From NCBI GenBank assembly GCA_019695115.1, contig JAIBAP010000032.1, positions 1 to 64,000 on the forward strand: 64,000 nucleotides of DNA. Reading direction: 5' to 3'. Position numbers and translations under genes: made by a program. The notes below the pieces were generated by a model. The model worked only from the letters and a program-made list of their open reading frames with translations. It had not been told where the DNA came from and made no database searches. The stretch is from Caldilineales bacterium. GTDB lineage: Bacteria > Chloroflexota > Anaerolineae > J102. Positions 48,709 to 58,615 of this stretch are shown here, one piece after another. The stretch's first letter is position 1. Each line of letters opens with the position of its first letter.

Positions 48709-50028
48709 TCACCTCTCCGGCTCGATATTGACGAGAGCCGTCATCCCCCAGCGCAGGGCCGGGTCGAGGTCGGTGACGGCGACGGTGAGGGTGAAATCGG
48801 TGCTGCCCTTTTCGGTGGTGCTGATGGGCGCAATGCGGAGGATCGTCCCCTCGAAGGTGCGGCCTGGCAGAGCGTCGAAGCTCACCTCCACCCGCATCCC
48901 CTCCTGCACATGGGCGACATCCGTCTCGCGCAGGTCGGTGGTCTCCACCTGCATCTGGCTGGTGTCGCCCAGCAGGATCAGAGGCGACCCCGGAACAGCC
49001 ATCTCGCCCGGCCTGGCCATCACACTGCCCACCTGTCCGGCGAACGGGGCCACGATCTGCATCTGCTGCAACTGGGCCTGGGCTGCGCCGAGGGCGGCTT
49101 GCGCCTGCCGCACGCGTGCATTGGCCATGGCCTTGTCGGCAGCCGTGGCGCCATCTTGCCGCGCCTTCAGCCCGGCCTGGGCGCGGGCCAGCTGGGCTTG
49201 GGCGCTGCTCACGCCTGCCTGAGCCTCTGGCAGACGTGCTTGCGCCATGGCCACCTGGTGTTGGGCAGCGGCGATCTGGGCGCGAGCGACGGCCCTCTGC
49301 TGGGGAGTTGCGCCCTGGAGGATGGCTTCGCTGGCGGCTTTGGCGGCCTCAAAAGCGATGGTGGCCTGCTGCAAGGCCGCTGCCTGCGGCATGGCCCCGG
49401 CGTGGGGGTCGCCGCGGATGGCGTCATAGGCGCTTTGGGCCTGCTGGAGGGTCGCAGCCGCCAGGTCGATCTGCTTCTGCGCTGCGATCCGTTCGGCTGG
49501 CGTGGGATGGCTGGCCAGCTCGTTGTATTGGGCCTGAGCGATGGCAAGTTGGGCCTGCGCCGCTGCCACCGACTCATTGGCCTGCTGGACTCCAGCCTGG
49601 GCCAGCGCCACGCCCGCCTCGGCCGCGGCCACATCGGCCTGGGCCGCCGCTAATTCCGCCTCGGTTGCTCCTTCAAGCAACTTCTCGCGGGCGGCTTCGG
49701 CCTCGGCCAGGGCAGCCTGCGCCGTCTCCACCTGGCTTTGCGCCAACTCGTCCGCCAGTTCGACCAGCAAGGCGCCTTCCTCGACCTGATCGCCCGCCTC
49801 GACCTGCACCCTGGCCACCTTTCCGCCCGCCGCCGGGCTGAGCGAGGCCCAGCGGACAGGGGTCAGCCGGCCGGAGGCCCAGATCACAGTGTCTTCTGCC
49901 GCCGCCTCCGTGTCGAGAGGCGCTTCGGCGGCGGGCGTGGCGGCGGGGGCGGTGAAGCGCTGGTAGGCCAACCATCCCGCCACGACGGCGAGCAAGGCGA
50001 GTACGGCGACAAGGAAGGTTCTTCTCAT
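48709..50028 (-). CDS. HlyD/MacA-type periplasmic adaptor protein
   Basis: A 439-residue membrane-anchored adaptor. An N-terminal helix (about 4-22) precedes a lipoyl-like beta section (PAAGGKVARVQVEAGDQVEEGALLVEL). A very long Ala/Gln-rich coiled coil follows (about 75-280), then the returning lipoyl half (QIVAPFAGQVGSVMARPGEM) and a beta-barrel with FEGTILRIAPI. In Gram-negatives this bridges to an outer-membrane channel; in a monoderm-like Chloroflexota its coiled coil may reach other wall parts. GGAGG lies five bases before the ATG at 50028. Confidence 0.9.
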   Translation of the reverse strand: MRRTFLVAVLALLAVVAGWLAYQRFTAPAATPAAEAPLDTEAAAEDTVIWASGRLTPVRWASLSPAAGGKVARVQVEAGDQVEEGALLVELADELAQSQVETAQAALAEAEAAREKLLEGATEAELAAAQADVAAAEAGVALAQAGVQQANESVAAAQAQLAIAQAQYNELASHPTPAERIAAQKQIDLAAATLQQAQSAYDAIRGDPHAGAMPQAAALQQATIAFEAAKAASEAILQGATPQQRAVARAQIAAAQHQVAMAQARLPEAQAGVSSAQAQLARAQAGLKARQDGATAADKAMANARVRQAQAALGAAQAQLQQMQIVAPFAGQVGSVMARPGEMAVPGSPLILLGDTSQMQVETTDLRETDVAHVQEGMRVEVSFDALPGRTFEGTILRIAPISTTEKGSTDFTLTVAVTDLDPALRWGMTALVNIEPER

Positions 50029-50046
50029 AGTTGCCTCCAACGATTG

Positions 50047-52281
50047 TCATTCATAACGCAGCGCCTCGACCGGCAGCAAACGGCTGGCGCGCCAGGCTGG
50101 ATAGGCGCCGGCGAGCAGACCGACGACCAGCGTCAGGATCACGGCCTGGATGAACGTAGCCGGCTGCCACAAAGGCTGCATGTACGTGCTCAGAATCGGC
50201 GCCTGAGCCAGCGCCTGCATGAAGACGACGCCGATCAACGAGCCGAGTAAAGCCGCCAGCAAACACAGCAGCAGGCTCTCCTCGACGATCTGTCCCAGAA
50301 TGCGGCTGCGACGCCAGCCCATCGCCCGCAGCGCTCCAATCTCGCGCGTGCGCTCGTAGATCGACATCATCATCGTGTTGGCGACGACGATGCCGCCCAC
50401 CAGCAGGGCGAGCAGGCCGATGCCATTCATCATCTCGCTGCCGCGGGCCATGTCGTCTGTGTTCTGCGCAAACTGGCTGCTCAGGCTGGCTTGGGCGTCG
50501 GGGAAGCGGCGCTCGATGGCCTTGACCACCGCTTCGGCCTGCCTGGGGTCGGCGACATCGACGAAGATGAAACTGACATTGCGCGGGCGATTGAACAAAC
50601 GCTCGGCCTCGCGCAAGGCCAGCATCCCGCTGCCATCCTCCCAGGCCACGCCCGTCTCCACCAGCCCGACGATCTGATAGCGATTGTCGTAGAGCGTCAT
50701 CGCCTCGCCCACCTTCAGCTTATAAGTCTTGGCGGCCAGTGTCCCCAAAAGGATTTCGTGCGGACGCCGGATGCTCCGCCCCTCTTTGATCTTGTAGTGC
50801 CGCATGGCGGCGCTGTTCGGGTCGATGCCGCCGACCATGAACAGCGGCAGGTCGGGCGTCATCACGAAGCCCAGCACCATCGGGCTGACCGACCGCACCC
50901 CCGGCATGGCCGCAATCTGCGAGACCATGCGCTCATCGAGGCTGCTGAGGCTGAGGTCGGCCACATCGCGCTGCATGATCGTGATATTGCCGGCGCCGGC
51001 GCTGCCGGCCAGGCTGTTCATCTGCTCGGTCACGCCGTCGATCAGCCCACCCAACATGATCAACGTGGCCACGCCGATGCCGATGCCGGTGGCCGAGATC
51101 AGGGTGCGGTTGCGCCGCCGCCACAGATTGCGAAAACTCTGGCTGCCCACGCCAGCGAGAACGCCCTTCGCCTCGCCGGCGCCGCCGCCTTCGTAGCGCA
51201 GCGCCTCGACTGGCAACAGATTGGCGGCCGTCCAGGCTGGGTACAACCCGCCCAACAACCCCAGGCAAACGGCCGTGACCATGCCCTGGACGAAGATCTT
51301 GGGCGAGTAGCTGCCTTCGAGCATGGCGCCGAAGCCGGGGATGCGGGCGATGGCCTGGCCGAAGAGAACTCCCAGACCCAGGCCGAGCAATCCCCCCAGC
51401 AGGCTAAGCGCCAGCGCCTCGCCCAGGATCAGACCCACCACGCGACCCCGCCGCCAACCCAATGCCCGCAGCACACCGATCTCGCGCGTTCTCTCCAACA
51501 CCGTCATCACCATCGCGTTCATCATACCCAGACCGCCGATGAGGATGGCAATGGCCGAGAGACCCCAGGCAAAGCCCCCCATCATCCCGCTCCACTGGGC
51601 GTTGGCTTCGCGGTCGCTGGCTGTGGCCACACTCAGATCTTTGTCGAGGGCGGCGATACGGCTTTTCACCGTCTCCAGATCGACGCCGCGGCTCACGCCC
51701 ACCTGAAACAAACTGACGTTTCGCTCTTTCTGGGTGATGTCCTGGGCTTCGACCAGCGATACCACCCCACCCGATTCCTCCATCCCCTGGCCGGTCTCGT
51801 AAACCCCTACCACCTGATACGGGATGGCGTTGAGCCGGACCGTCTCGCCGGCTTTCTTGTCCAGGCTTTCCGCTGCCCGCCGCCCCAGCAGGATTTGCCT
51901 GGCCCCTGCCAGCGGTTTGCCTTCCACCAGCCGATAGTGGTTCAGCGCCGACGCGCCCGGTTCATAGCCAAAAATGAGCAGGAACGGCAATTCAGGCGTG
52001 CTGATCCATCCGTAGACGCCCGGCTCGACCGCGGTCACGCCAGGCACGGCGGCGATGCGTTGGCCCAACTGCTCATCCAGACTGCTGTAGGCGACATCGA
52101 TGGCATTGGCCTGCGAGACCAACAGATCATCACTCATGCCGACGGCGGTGGTGTAGTTCTGGCTGAGGCCGGCAGCCATCGCATTCAGCCCGACCACGGC
52201 TGCCACACCAGCGGCAATGCCCAACATCGTCAGCAGGCTGCGCAGCCGTCGCCGCCAGAGATTCTTGATGATCATCGACAT
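50047..52281 (-). CDS. FtsX/MacB-type ABC permease, two-unit fusion
   Basis: A 744-residue permease made of two tandem FtsX-like units, each with an N-terminal helix, a large extracytoplasmic MacB core and three further helices. Each unit repeats the pattern RTREIGVLRALGWRRGRV and ends PAWTAANLLPVEALRYEG or PAWRASRLLPVEALRYE. Usual MacB permeases have one such unit, so this is an internal duplication and could act as a monomeric pair. Start at 52281 is supported by GGAGG six bases upstream. A consensus promoter precedes it and it is the first gene of the MacAB-like operon. Confidence 0.92.
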   Translation of the reverse strand: MSMIIKNLWRRRLRSLLTMLGIAAGVAAVVGLNAMAAGLSQNYTTAVGMSDDLLVSQANAIDVAYSSLDEQLGQRIAAVPGVTAVEPGVYGWISTPELPFLLIFGYEPGASALNHYRLVEGKPLAGARQILLGRRAAESLDKKAGETVRLNAIPYQVVGVYETGQGMEESGGVVSLVEAQDITQKERNVSLFQVGVSRGVDLETVKSRIAALDKDLSVATASDREANAQWSGMMGGFAWGLSAIAILIGGLGMMNAMVMTVLERTREIGVLRALGWRRGRVVGLILGEALALSLLGGLLGLGLGVLFGQAIARIPGFGAMLEGSYSPKIFVQGMVTAVCLGLLGGLYPAWTAANLLPVEALRYEGGGAGEAKGVLAGVGSQSFRNLWRRRNRTLISATGIGIGVATLIMLGGLIDGVTEQMNSLAGSAGAGNITIMQRDVADLSLSSLDERMVSQIAAMPGVRSVSPMVLGFVMTPDLPLFMVGGIDPNSAAMRHYKIKEGRSIRRPHEILLGTLAAKTYKLKVGEAMTLYDNRYQIVGLVETGVAWEDGSGMLALREAERLFNRPRNVSFIFVDVADPRQAEAVVKAIERRFPDAQASLSSQFAQNTDDMARGSEMMNGIGLLALLVGGIVVANTMMMSIYERTREIGALRAMGWRRSRILGQIVEESLLLCLLAALLGSLIGVVFMQALAQAPILSTYMQPLWQPATFIQAVILTLVVGLLAGAYPAWRASRLLPVEALRYE

Positions 52282-52296
52282 TGCATGCCTCCAAAA

Positions 52297-52316
52297 AATT
52301 TAGGCTCGACTAAATT
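52297..52316. promoter_or_regulatory. Palindromic operator overlapping the MacAB promoter -10
   Basis: AATTTAG and CTAAATT, perfect seven-base arms separated by six bases. It overlaps the -10 box and the expected transcription start, so a bound repressor would block initiation. The arms recall DtxR/MntR-type sites, which is only a resemblance. Confidence 0.55.
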
Positions 52317-52342
52317 ATAGCCAGGACGGGCGCCTTTGTCAA
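52314..52342 (-). promoter_or_regulatory. Consensus sigma-70-type promoter of the MacAB-like operon
   Basis: Minus strand TTGACA (52342-52337), 17-base spacer, TATAAT (52319-52314): both boxes and spacing are perfect consensus. It is the best promoter in the window. Confidence 0.85.
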
Positions 52343-52642
52343 GCTGCAAAGGGCATAGTCTGACATTTTACTGTGATCCAATTTACAAGTCTCTGCGGAA
52401 GGCCATTGACTTTCGCCGCAGTTGCGCCTATAATGGTAGCAATCCTACAAGCTGAGGCCCAGCCGCTGTCATGGCTCCTCAGCGACGCTGACATCGAAGT
52501 TTCATCGCACAAATGATACCTGCCGCGGGCGTGCGAGCGGCGGACGGCCACAGCGCCACTGTTGAACGAGCATACGGCGGGGACGGTAGCCTCGGCGGGT
52601 TTTGGTGATCCTTGTGTACACAAACAGAGAGGAAGGCATCCC

Positions 52643-53830
52643 ATGAAAGCGATCTTCGTTGCCGCCTGCCTGAGCCTGGCGGTGCTGGCGATGACGGCCT
52701 GCGCCCGCGCGGCCACCCCACCGCCGCCCACGGCCACGCCGTCGCCGCCCACCGCCACCCGCATCCCTCGCACCCCCACCCCGCGCCTGCCCACCCCCAC
52801 CCCCATCCCACCCACCATCACCCCCATCCCCTACCTGCCCCCGCCCTCCGAGACGCCGCCCCCGATTTCGCCCAAGTATAGACTCAGCCAGGTCTACGAA
52901 AGCTTCCGTAGTCCCTCGTTGGCCGGCAACATGCTGGAAATTGCTACCACGCGCACGTTCATGGTGCATCTGCCTGCCAGCTACGATAGCGGTGACAAAC
53001 GCTATCCGGTCCTCTATGCGCTGCCGTTGTGGACGACCGGAAATGCCAGGGATTTCGGCCTCCCCGAGGCGCTGGGCCGGTGGGTGGAGGCGGGGAAGAT
53101 GCCGGAGGCGATCATCGTCGAGGTCGATTCGCACAGCACCCACTATGTCGGTGACTTCTACCAGAGCAACCCGGTGATCGGGGATTGGGAGGGCTACGTC
53201 GCCAAGGATCTGGTCGGCTATATCGATGGCAAGTACCGCACGCTGCCCGACCCGGCCAGTCGGGCCATCCTCGGTCTCGAGGACGCGGGCGGCGGCGGCG
53301 CCATCCACATGGGCCTGAAGCGGCCGGATGTGTTCGGCATTGTGGCCACTATGGCTCCTGGTCTCGGCTCTGAGGTCTTCCTCAAGGATTGCGCCATCAA
53401 GTCCTACTTCACCGGGAGCGGGCACATGTGGGCGCCGGCCTGGGCCTGCAAGGAATTGGCCCAGGCCCTGAGCCTGAGCTTCGCTGCCGACCCGAACAAC
53501 AAGCCTGTTGCCCCTGAGCCGGCCGTCAAAGTGAATGGCAAGTGGCAGTTGACGCCTGAAGTGTGGGAAAAGGGCAAGCGGGTTCATCCTTCCTATGACC
53601 TCGAGGGCTACAGCCAACAAAGCGCCAGGCTGAAGGCCATGCTGCTGGTGCAAAGCGCCACCGATCAGGCTACCAATATCAGCAATGTGCGCAATTTCGT
53701 AGAAGCGATGGAAGAGATCGGGATTCCGGTCGATTACCGCGAGGTGATCACGCCCGACGAGTGGGGGCATCATTTCTGGGATAACGAAATGCTGTTCGAG
53801 TTTCTGAGCAAGCAGTTGGTGGCCGAGTAG
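52643..53830 (+). CDS. Esterase-fold (EstD-like) lipoprotein lacking the catalytic serine
   Basis: A 395-residue exported lipoprotein. The signal ends in AMTAC (cysteine about 16), followed by a Pro/Thr-rich linker and an alpha/beta-hydrolase of the PF00756 type (FMVHLPASYDSGDKRYPVLYALP, EAIIVEVDS, VFGIVATMAPGLGSEVF). The nucleophile elbow, normally GxSxGG, reads GLEDAGGGG: no serine is present. The late histidine in ITPDEWGHHFW is kept. It is probably a non-catalytic binding protein. AGAGGAAGG precedes the ATG at 52643. A strong palindromic hairpin follows the stop. Confidence 0.8.
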   Translation: MKAIFVAACLSLAVLAMTACARAATPPPPTATPSPPTATRIPRTPTPRLPTPTPIPPTITPIPYLPPPSETPPPISPKYRLSQVYESFRSPSLAGNMLEIATTRTFMVHLPASYDSGDKRYPVLYALPLWTTGNARDFGLPEALGRWVEAGKMPEAIIVEVDSHSTHYVGDFYQSNPVIGDWEGYVAKDLVGYIDGKYRTLPDPASRAILGLEDAGGGGAIHMGLKRPDVFGIVATMAPGLGSEVFLKDCAIKSYFTGSGHMWAPAWACKELAQALSLSFAADPNNKPVAPEPAVKVNGKWQLTPEVWEKGKRVHPSYDLEGYSQQSARLKAMLLVQSATDQATNISNVRNFVEAMEEIGIPVDYREVITPDEWGHHFWDNEMLFEFLSKQLVAE

Positions 53831-53857
53831 CCAGGCGGGGCGGCCATCCACCACTCG

Positions 53858-53892
53858 CAGAGTTGCCAACTTTCCGAAAGTTGGCAACTCTG
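53858..53892 (+). terminator. Palindromic terminator of the esterase-like gene
   Basis: A perfect 16-base stem (cagagttgccaacttt / aaagttggcaactctg) with a three-base loop, followed by TTTTG. The same palindrome appears at 62222-62260, so it is a dispersed repeat that serves as a terminator here. Confidence 0.75.
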
Positions 53893-54034
53893 TTTTGTAG
53901 ACAGAATTGACTTGACGCGGCCATCGAAGGTACAATCCACCATCGCAATTCGGGAACACTGTTTCATAATACGCAACATCGGCCTCGACACCAATAACCA
54001 ATACCCAATAACCAACAATCACCAGGAGCCACCC

Positions 54035-55504
<1,470 letters not shown>

Positions 55505-55532
55505 AAAGAACACGAATAGCACGAATGGATGA

Positions 55533-55632
55533 ATGACACAAATGGGAGAAACGCAAATAGGATCAGGAGATGACATAAATGGGAGAAACACAAATAGGAT
55601 CAGGAGATGACACAAATGGGGGAAACACAGAT
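55533..55632. repeat. Second tandem array with 37-bp period (two full copies plus partial)
   Basis: Units start at 55533, 55570 and 55607. Each begins ATGACACAAATGGGAGAAAC (one unit has ATGACATAAAT) and then has a tail 'aaataggatcaggag'. The core and the period match the array at 17763-17940, while the tail differs. Confidence 0.85.
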
Positions 55633-55719
55633 AGTATAGATGGAAAAGGTCGATATTATGACTAAAAAACAGCGAATAGACCTACTACTGCACCGCAAAT
55701 GGCGGATAACACTCAATTT

Positions 55720-55864
55720 GTGTCATGTTGAGCGGAAATATTGCTCAAACTGCACGGAAGCAAACCATTTCAGCGAAGCATCTCGGATTTCATCAGTACA
55801 ACGGAGATGCTTGATTTGATGAATATGATGGCGGAATCGCATTGTAAGACCCGCTCAGCATGAC
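55720..55864. mobile_element. Decayed MITE-like element related to 33367-33657
   Basis: GTCATGTTGAGCGG (55722-55735) pairs with CCGCTCAGCATGAC (55851-55864), one mismatch. AGCGAAGCATCTCGG (55772-55786) pairs imperfectly with the region near 55802-55812. These are the same inverted sequences as in the element at 33422-33609. Confidence 0.6.
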
Positions 55865-55989
55865 TAGTGCGATTGAGGTATTAAGCCAGAAAAATACCCA
55901 AAACATCTGTGTTTCCCCCATTTGTGTCATAAAAAACATTCGTGTCATTCGTCCATTCGTGACATTCGTGTTGAAAAGAGGCTATCGAC

Positions 55990-58164
55990 ATGGAGAGCAA
56001 CCAGAAGCATGAGGTGATCACCAGCTTGTGTGGCGTCTGCCCGGCCGGTTGCGGGGCGCATGTCCATTTGACCGACGGCCGCATCACCCGCGTGGCCCCG
56101 ATCAAAGACCATCCCTACAGCGCCATCTGCCCGCGCGGGATCAAGGCGCCGGAGATCGTCTACTCGCCCGAACGGCTGCTCTATCCACAGCGGCGGGTGG
56201 GGGAGAAGGGCGAGGGGCGGTTCGAGCGCGCCAGCTGGGACGCAGCCTACGATACGATTGTCGAACGCTTGCAGGAAATTGCCGCCGAGTCGGGACCAGA
56301 GGCGGTGGCCATCTACACCGGGCGGGGCAACTTCGAGTATGGCCTCAACGAGATGTTCGCACCCGCAGGCACGGTCGAATCCTCGGCCAACGCCGTCCTC
56401 TTCCCCTTTGGCTCGCCCAACACCACCGGCGTCGGCGCGCTCTGCTATGTCTCCTACGGCATGATCGCCCCCCGCTCGTGCTTCGGCGCCACCATGCTCG
56501 AGATGCAAGAGGACATCGAGCACGCCGACCTCATCCTGGTCTGGGGCGAGAACCCCGCCACCGATTCCTCGCCCATCAACCTGGCCCGGCTCAAGCGCGC
56601 CCAACAGCGGGGGGCGCGGGTCATCGTCATCGACCACCGGCGCTCGGAGACGGCGCAAGCGCTGCGGGCCGAGTGGATCGGCGTCCGTCCCGGCAGCGAT
56701 GGGGCGCTGGCGCTGGGTGCACTTCATGTCCTCCTGGCCGAAGACCTGTACGACCAGGAGTTCGTGGCCTATTGGGCGCACGGCTTCGAGGAATTGCGCG
56801 ACTACGTGGCTGATTTCACACCAGAGCGGGTAGAACACATCACCGGGGTGCGGGCCGAGATGGTGCGCGAGTTGGCGCGGGCGATGGCGCGGGCGCGGGG
56901 CTGCTCGATTCTGACCTACACCGGCCTGGAGTACTCCGACAGTGGCGTACAGGCCATCCGCGCCGTGCTCATCCTGCAGGCGCTGGCCGGGCATCTGGAC
57001 CGACCCGGCGGCAAGCTGTTCAAGTCCCGCGACCGGCTGCAACTCAACCGGCTGCTGACCGAGCCGCCCACCGGGGCGCCCAAACCCATCGGCGCCGACG
57101 AGTACCCGATCTACTACGAAGTGCGCAAGGAGGCCCACGCCGCCCTGCTCCCGCGCGCCATCCTGGAGGGCAAACCCTACCGCATCCGGGCGCTGATCAT
57201 CAGCGGCTCCTCGCTGATCACGGCCTGGCCCAACCCCGACCTCTGGCGTCGCGCCCTGGCCGCGCTCGATTTCCTCGTCGTGATCAACCGCTTCCCCACC
57301 GCCGACAGCGGCTACGCCGACCTCGTCCTCCCTGCCGCCACCCAGTTCGAGATCGAGTCCTACGCCATCCACGGCAGCCATGTGCAGTTGCGCCAGCGCG
57401 TGATCGAGCCGGTGGGCGAGGCCCGCAGCGACTATCTGATCTTTGCCGAACTGGCGCAGCGGCTGGGGTACGGACATTTGTGGCCGCAGAGCGAGCGGGC
57501 GATGGTGGAGTACGCTCTGCACGACACCGGCGTGACCGTGGATGAGCTTCTGGCCCATCCCGAAGGCGTCACCTATCCCGAACCGCCGCGGCGCTACTGC
57601 CAATACGCCACTGGCGAACTGCGCCGGGACGGCCGGCCTGGCTTCGAGACCCCCACCGGCAAGTTCGAGATCACATCCGAATGGCTGCGCGGCTATGGCT
57701 ACGACGCCCTACCGCTCTACACCGAGCCGGCCGAAGGCCCCCTGGCCGACCCCGGTTTGGCCGCCAACTACCCGCTTGTGTTCAACTCTGGCGCGCGCAC
57801 CAACTTCGACTTCCGCTCGCAGCACCACAACATCCCCGGCTTGCTCCACCGCCTGCCCAACCCGGTCGTTCACCTCCACGCTTCTGATGCCGCCGCTCGC
57901 GGCATCGCCCACGATGACCCGGTGTGGGTGGTCACGCCGCGCGGCCGCGTCCCTTTTCATGCTTGCGTCAGCGAGGACATCGTCGCCGGCGCCGTGGAGG
58001 TGAGCGCAGGCGGCGGCGGGCCGTTGGGGCCGCTATCGTGGCAACAGGCCAACGTCAACACCCTCACCGACTTCGAGCACCGCGACCCCATCTCCGGCTT
58101 CCCCGTCTACAAGGCGCTGTTATGTGATGTTGTGAAGCGAACCGATGATGCTCAGGCGGGATGA
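55990..58164 (+). CDS. Molybdopterin-dependent oxidoreductase (CISM/formate dehydrogenase-like)
   Basis: A 724-residue catalytic subunit of the molybdo-bis-PGD family. The N-terminal iron-sulfur motif is C14-x2-C17-x3-C21-x25-C47 (SLCGVCPAGCG ... AICPRG), binding one 4Fe-4S cluster. LILVWGENPATDSSPI, VIVIDHRRSETAQ, DRPGGKLF and, near the end, ARGIAHDDPVWVVTPRG are cofactor-binding blocks. There is no Tat signal, so it is cytoplasmic. No iron-sulfur or membrane partner subunits are adjacent, which recalls stand-alone CISM enzymes such as acetylene-hydratase-like proteins. The reaction cannot be named. It sits between the MttB-like and IclR genes on the same strand. Confidence 0.88.
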   Translation: MESNQKHEVITSLCGVCPAGCGAHVHLTDGRITRVAPIKDHPYSAICPRGIKAPEIVYSPERLLYPQRRVGEKGEGRFERASWDAAYDTIVERLQEIAAESGPEAVAIYTGRGNFEYGLNEMFAPAGTVESSANAVLFPFGSPNTTGVGALCYVSYGMIAPRSCFGATMLEMQEDIEHADLILVWGENPATDSSPINLARLKRAQQRGARVIVIDHRRSETAQALRAEWIGVRPGSDGALALGALHVLLAEDLYDQEFVAYWAHGFEELRDYVADFTPERVEHITGVRAEMVRELARAMARARGCSILTYTGLEYSDSGVQAIRAVLILQALAGHLDRPGGKLFKSRDRLQLNRLLTEPPTGAPKPIGADEYPIYYEVRKEAHAALLPRAILEGKPYRIRALIISGSSLITAWPNPDLWRRALAALDFLVVINRFPTADSGYADLVLPAATQFEIESYAIHGSHVQLRQRVIEPVGEARSDYLIFAELAQRLGYGHLWPQSERAMVEYALHDTGVTVDELLAHPEGVTYPEPPRRYCQYATGELRRDGRPGFETPTGKFEITSEWLRGYGYDALPLYTEPAEGPLADPGLAANYPLVFNSGARTNFDFRSQHHNIPGLLHRLPNPVVHLHASDAAARGIAHDDPVWVVTPRGRVPFHACVSEDIVAGAVEVSAGGGGPLGPLSWQQANVNTLTDFEHRDPISGFPVYKALLCDVVKRTDDAQAG

Positions 58165-58203
58165 GAAGATGGAGGGAGTGGTCTTGTCCTGACAGGCGCA
58201 TGA

Positions 58204-58440
58204 TCAGGCAACCGCAAGCAGCGGATACACCCTTTCAGCGTGCAAGACATCGCTGACGTAGGCCAAACAAGCTCTGATATCTTCTCGCTTGAGGCCAGGA
58301 TAGTTGCGCAAAATCTCGGCTTCGCTCCAGCCCTGGGCAAGGAGATCAACAACGAACTCCACTGCCAGCCGCGTGCCTTTGACAACCGGTTTGCCAACCA
58401 GGATGTTGGGGTCAACCACAATCCGTTCCTGCCAGTTCAT
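58204..58440 (-). CDS. DUF433 small protein (VapB45-like antitoxin type)
   Basis: A 78-residue DUF433 protein: RIVVDPNILVGKPVVKGTRLAVEFVVDLLAQGWSEAEILRNYPGLKREDIRACLAY is the family pattern, with a DNA-binding helix-turn-helix in the middle. In many genomes it is followed by a PIN-like (DUF5615) toxin gene. None is seen here; the next gene downstream is the Mo-oxidoreductase end. ATG at 58440 is used; an alternative at 58473 adds 11 residues. It lies in the gap between the Mo-enzyme and IclR genes, antisense. Confidence 0.85.
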   Translation of the reverse strand: MNWQERIVVDPNILVGKPVVKGTRLAVEFVVDLLAQGWSEAEILRNYPGLKREDIRACLAYVSDVLHAERVYPLLAVA

Positions 58441-58499
58441 TGCCGCAATCTCCGTAGTATCGAGAAAGGTCATCCAATCATAGCCGATCCTCGGCCCCA

Positions 58500-58612
58500 G
58501 CGCAAAGCCTCCCTGCGTCCCCCCTCCCTGCGTCCCTGCGTCTCCCCCTCCCTGCGTCCCTGCGTCTCCTCCTCCCTGCGTCCCTGCGTCCCCCTCTCTG
58601 CATCTCTCCATC
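58500..58612. repeat. CTCCCTGCGTCC simple repeats
   Basis: At least five copies of 'cctccctgcgtccctgcgtc' variants fill the space before the IclR gene. A 'ctccctgcgtccc' word also precedes the FtsK-like gene (16717-16730). No function is assigned. Confidence 0.75.
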
Positions 58613-58615
58613 CCC

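Larger units (their letters stand above)
55505..55989. other. Intergenic region made of repeats
   Basis: Nothing coding is supported between the methyltransferase and Mo-enzyme genes. It holds, in order, CACGAATGGATGAATG-type words, the tandem array at 55533-55632, a decayed MITE-like element at 55720-55864, and a reverse-oriented copy of the core word 'cccatttgtgtcat' at 55917-55930 followed by CATTCGTGTCATTCGTCC words up to 55975. Confidence 0.7.

Noticed and set aside
50491-52320. 609-codon plus-strand open frame opposite the permease
   Set aside because: It is a His/Gln-rich shadow of the duplicated FtsX permease, with no ribosome-binding site.
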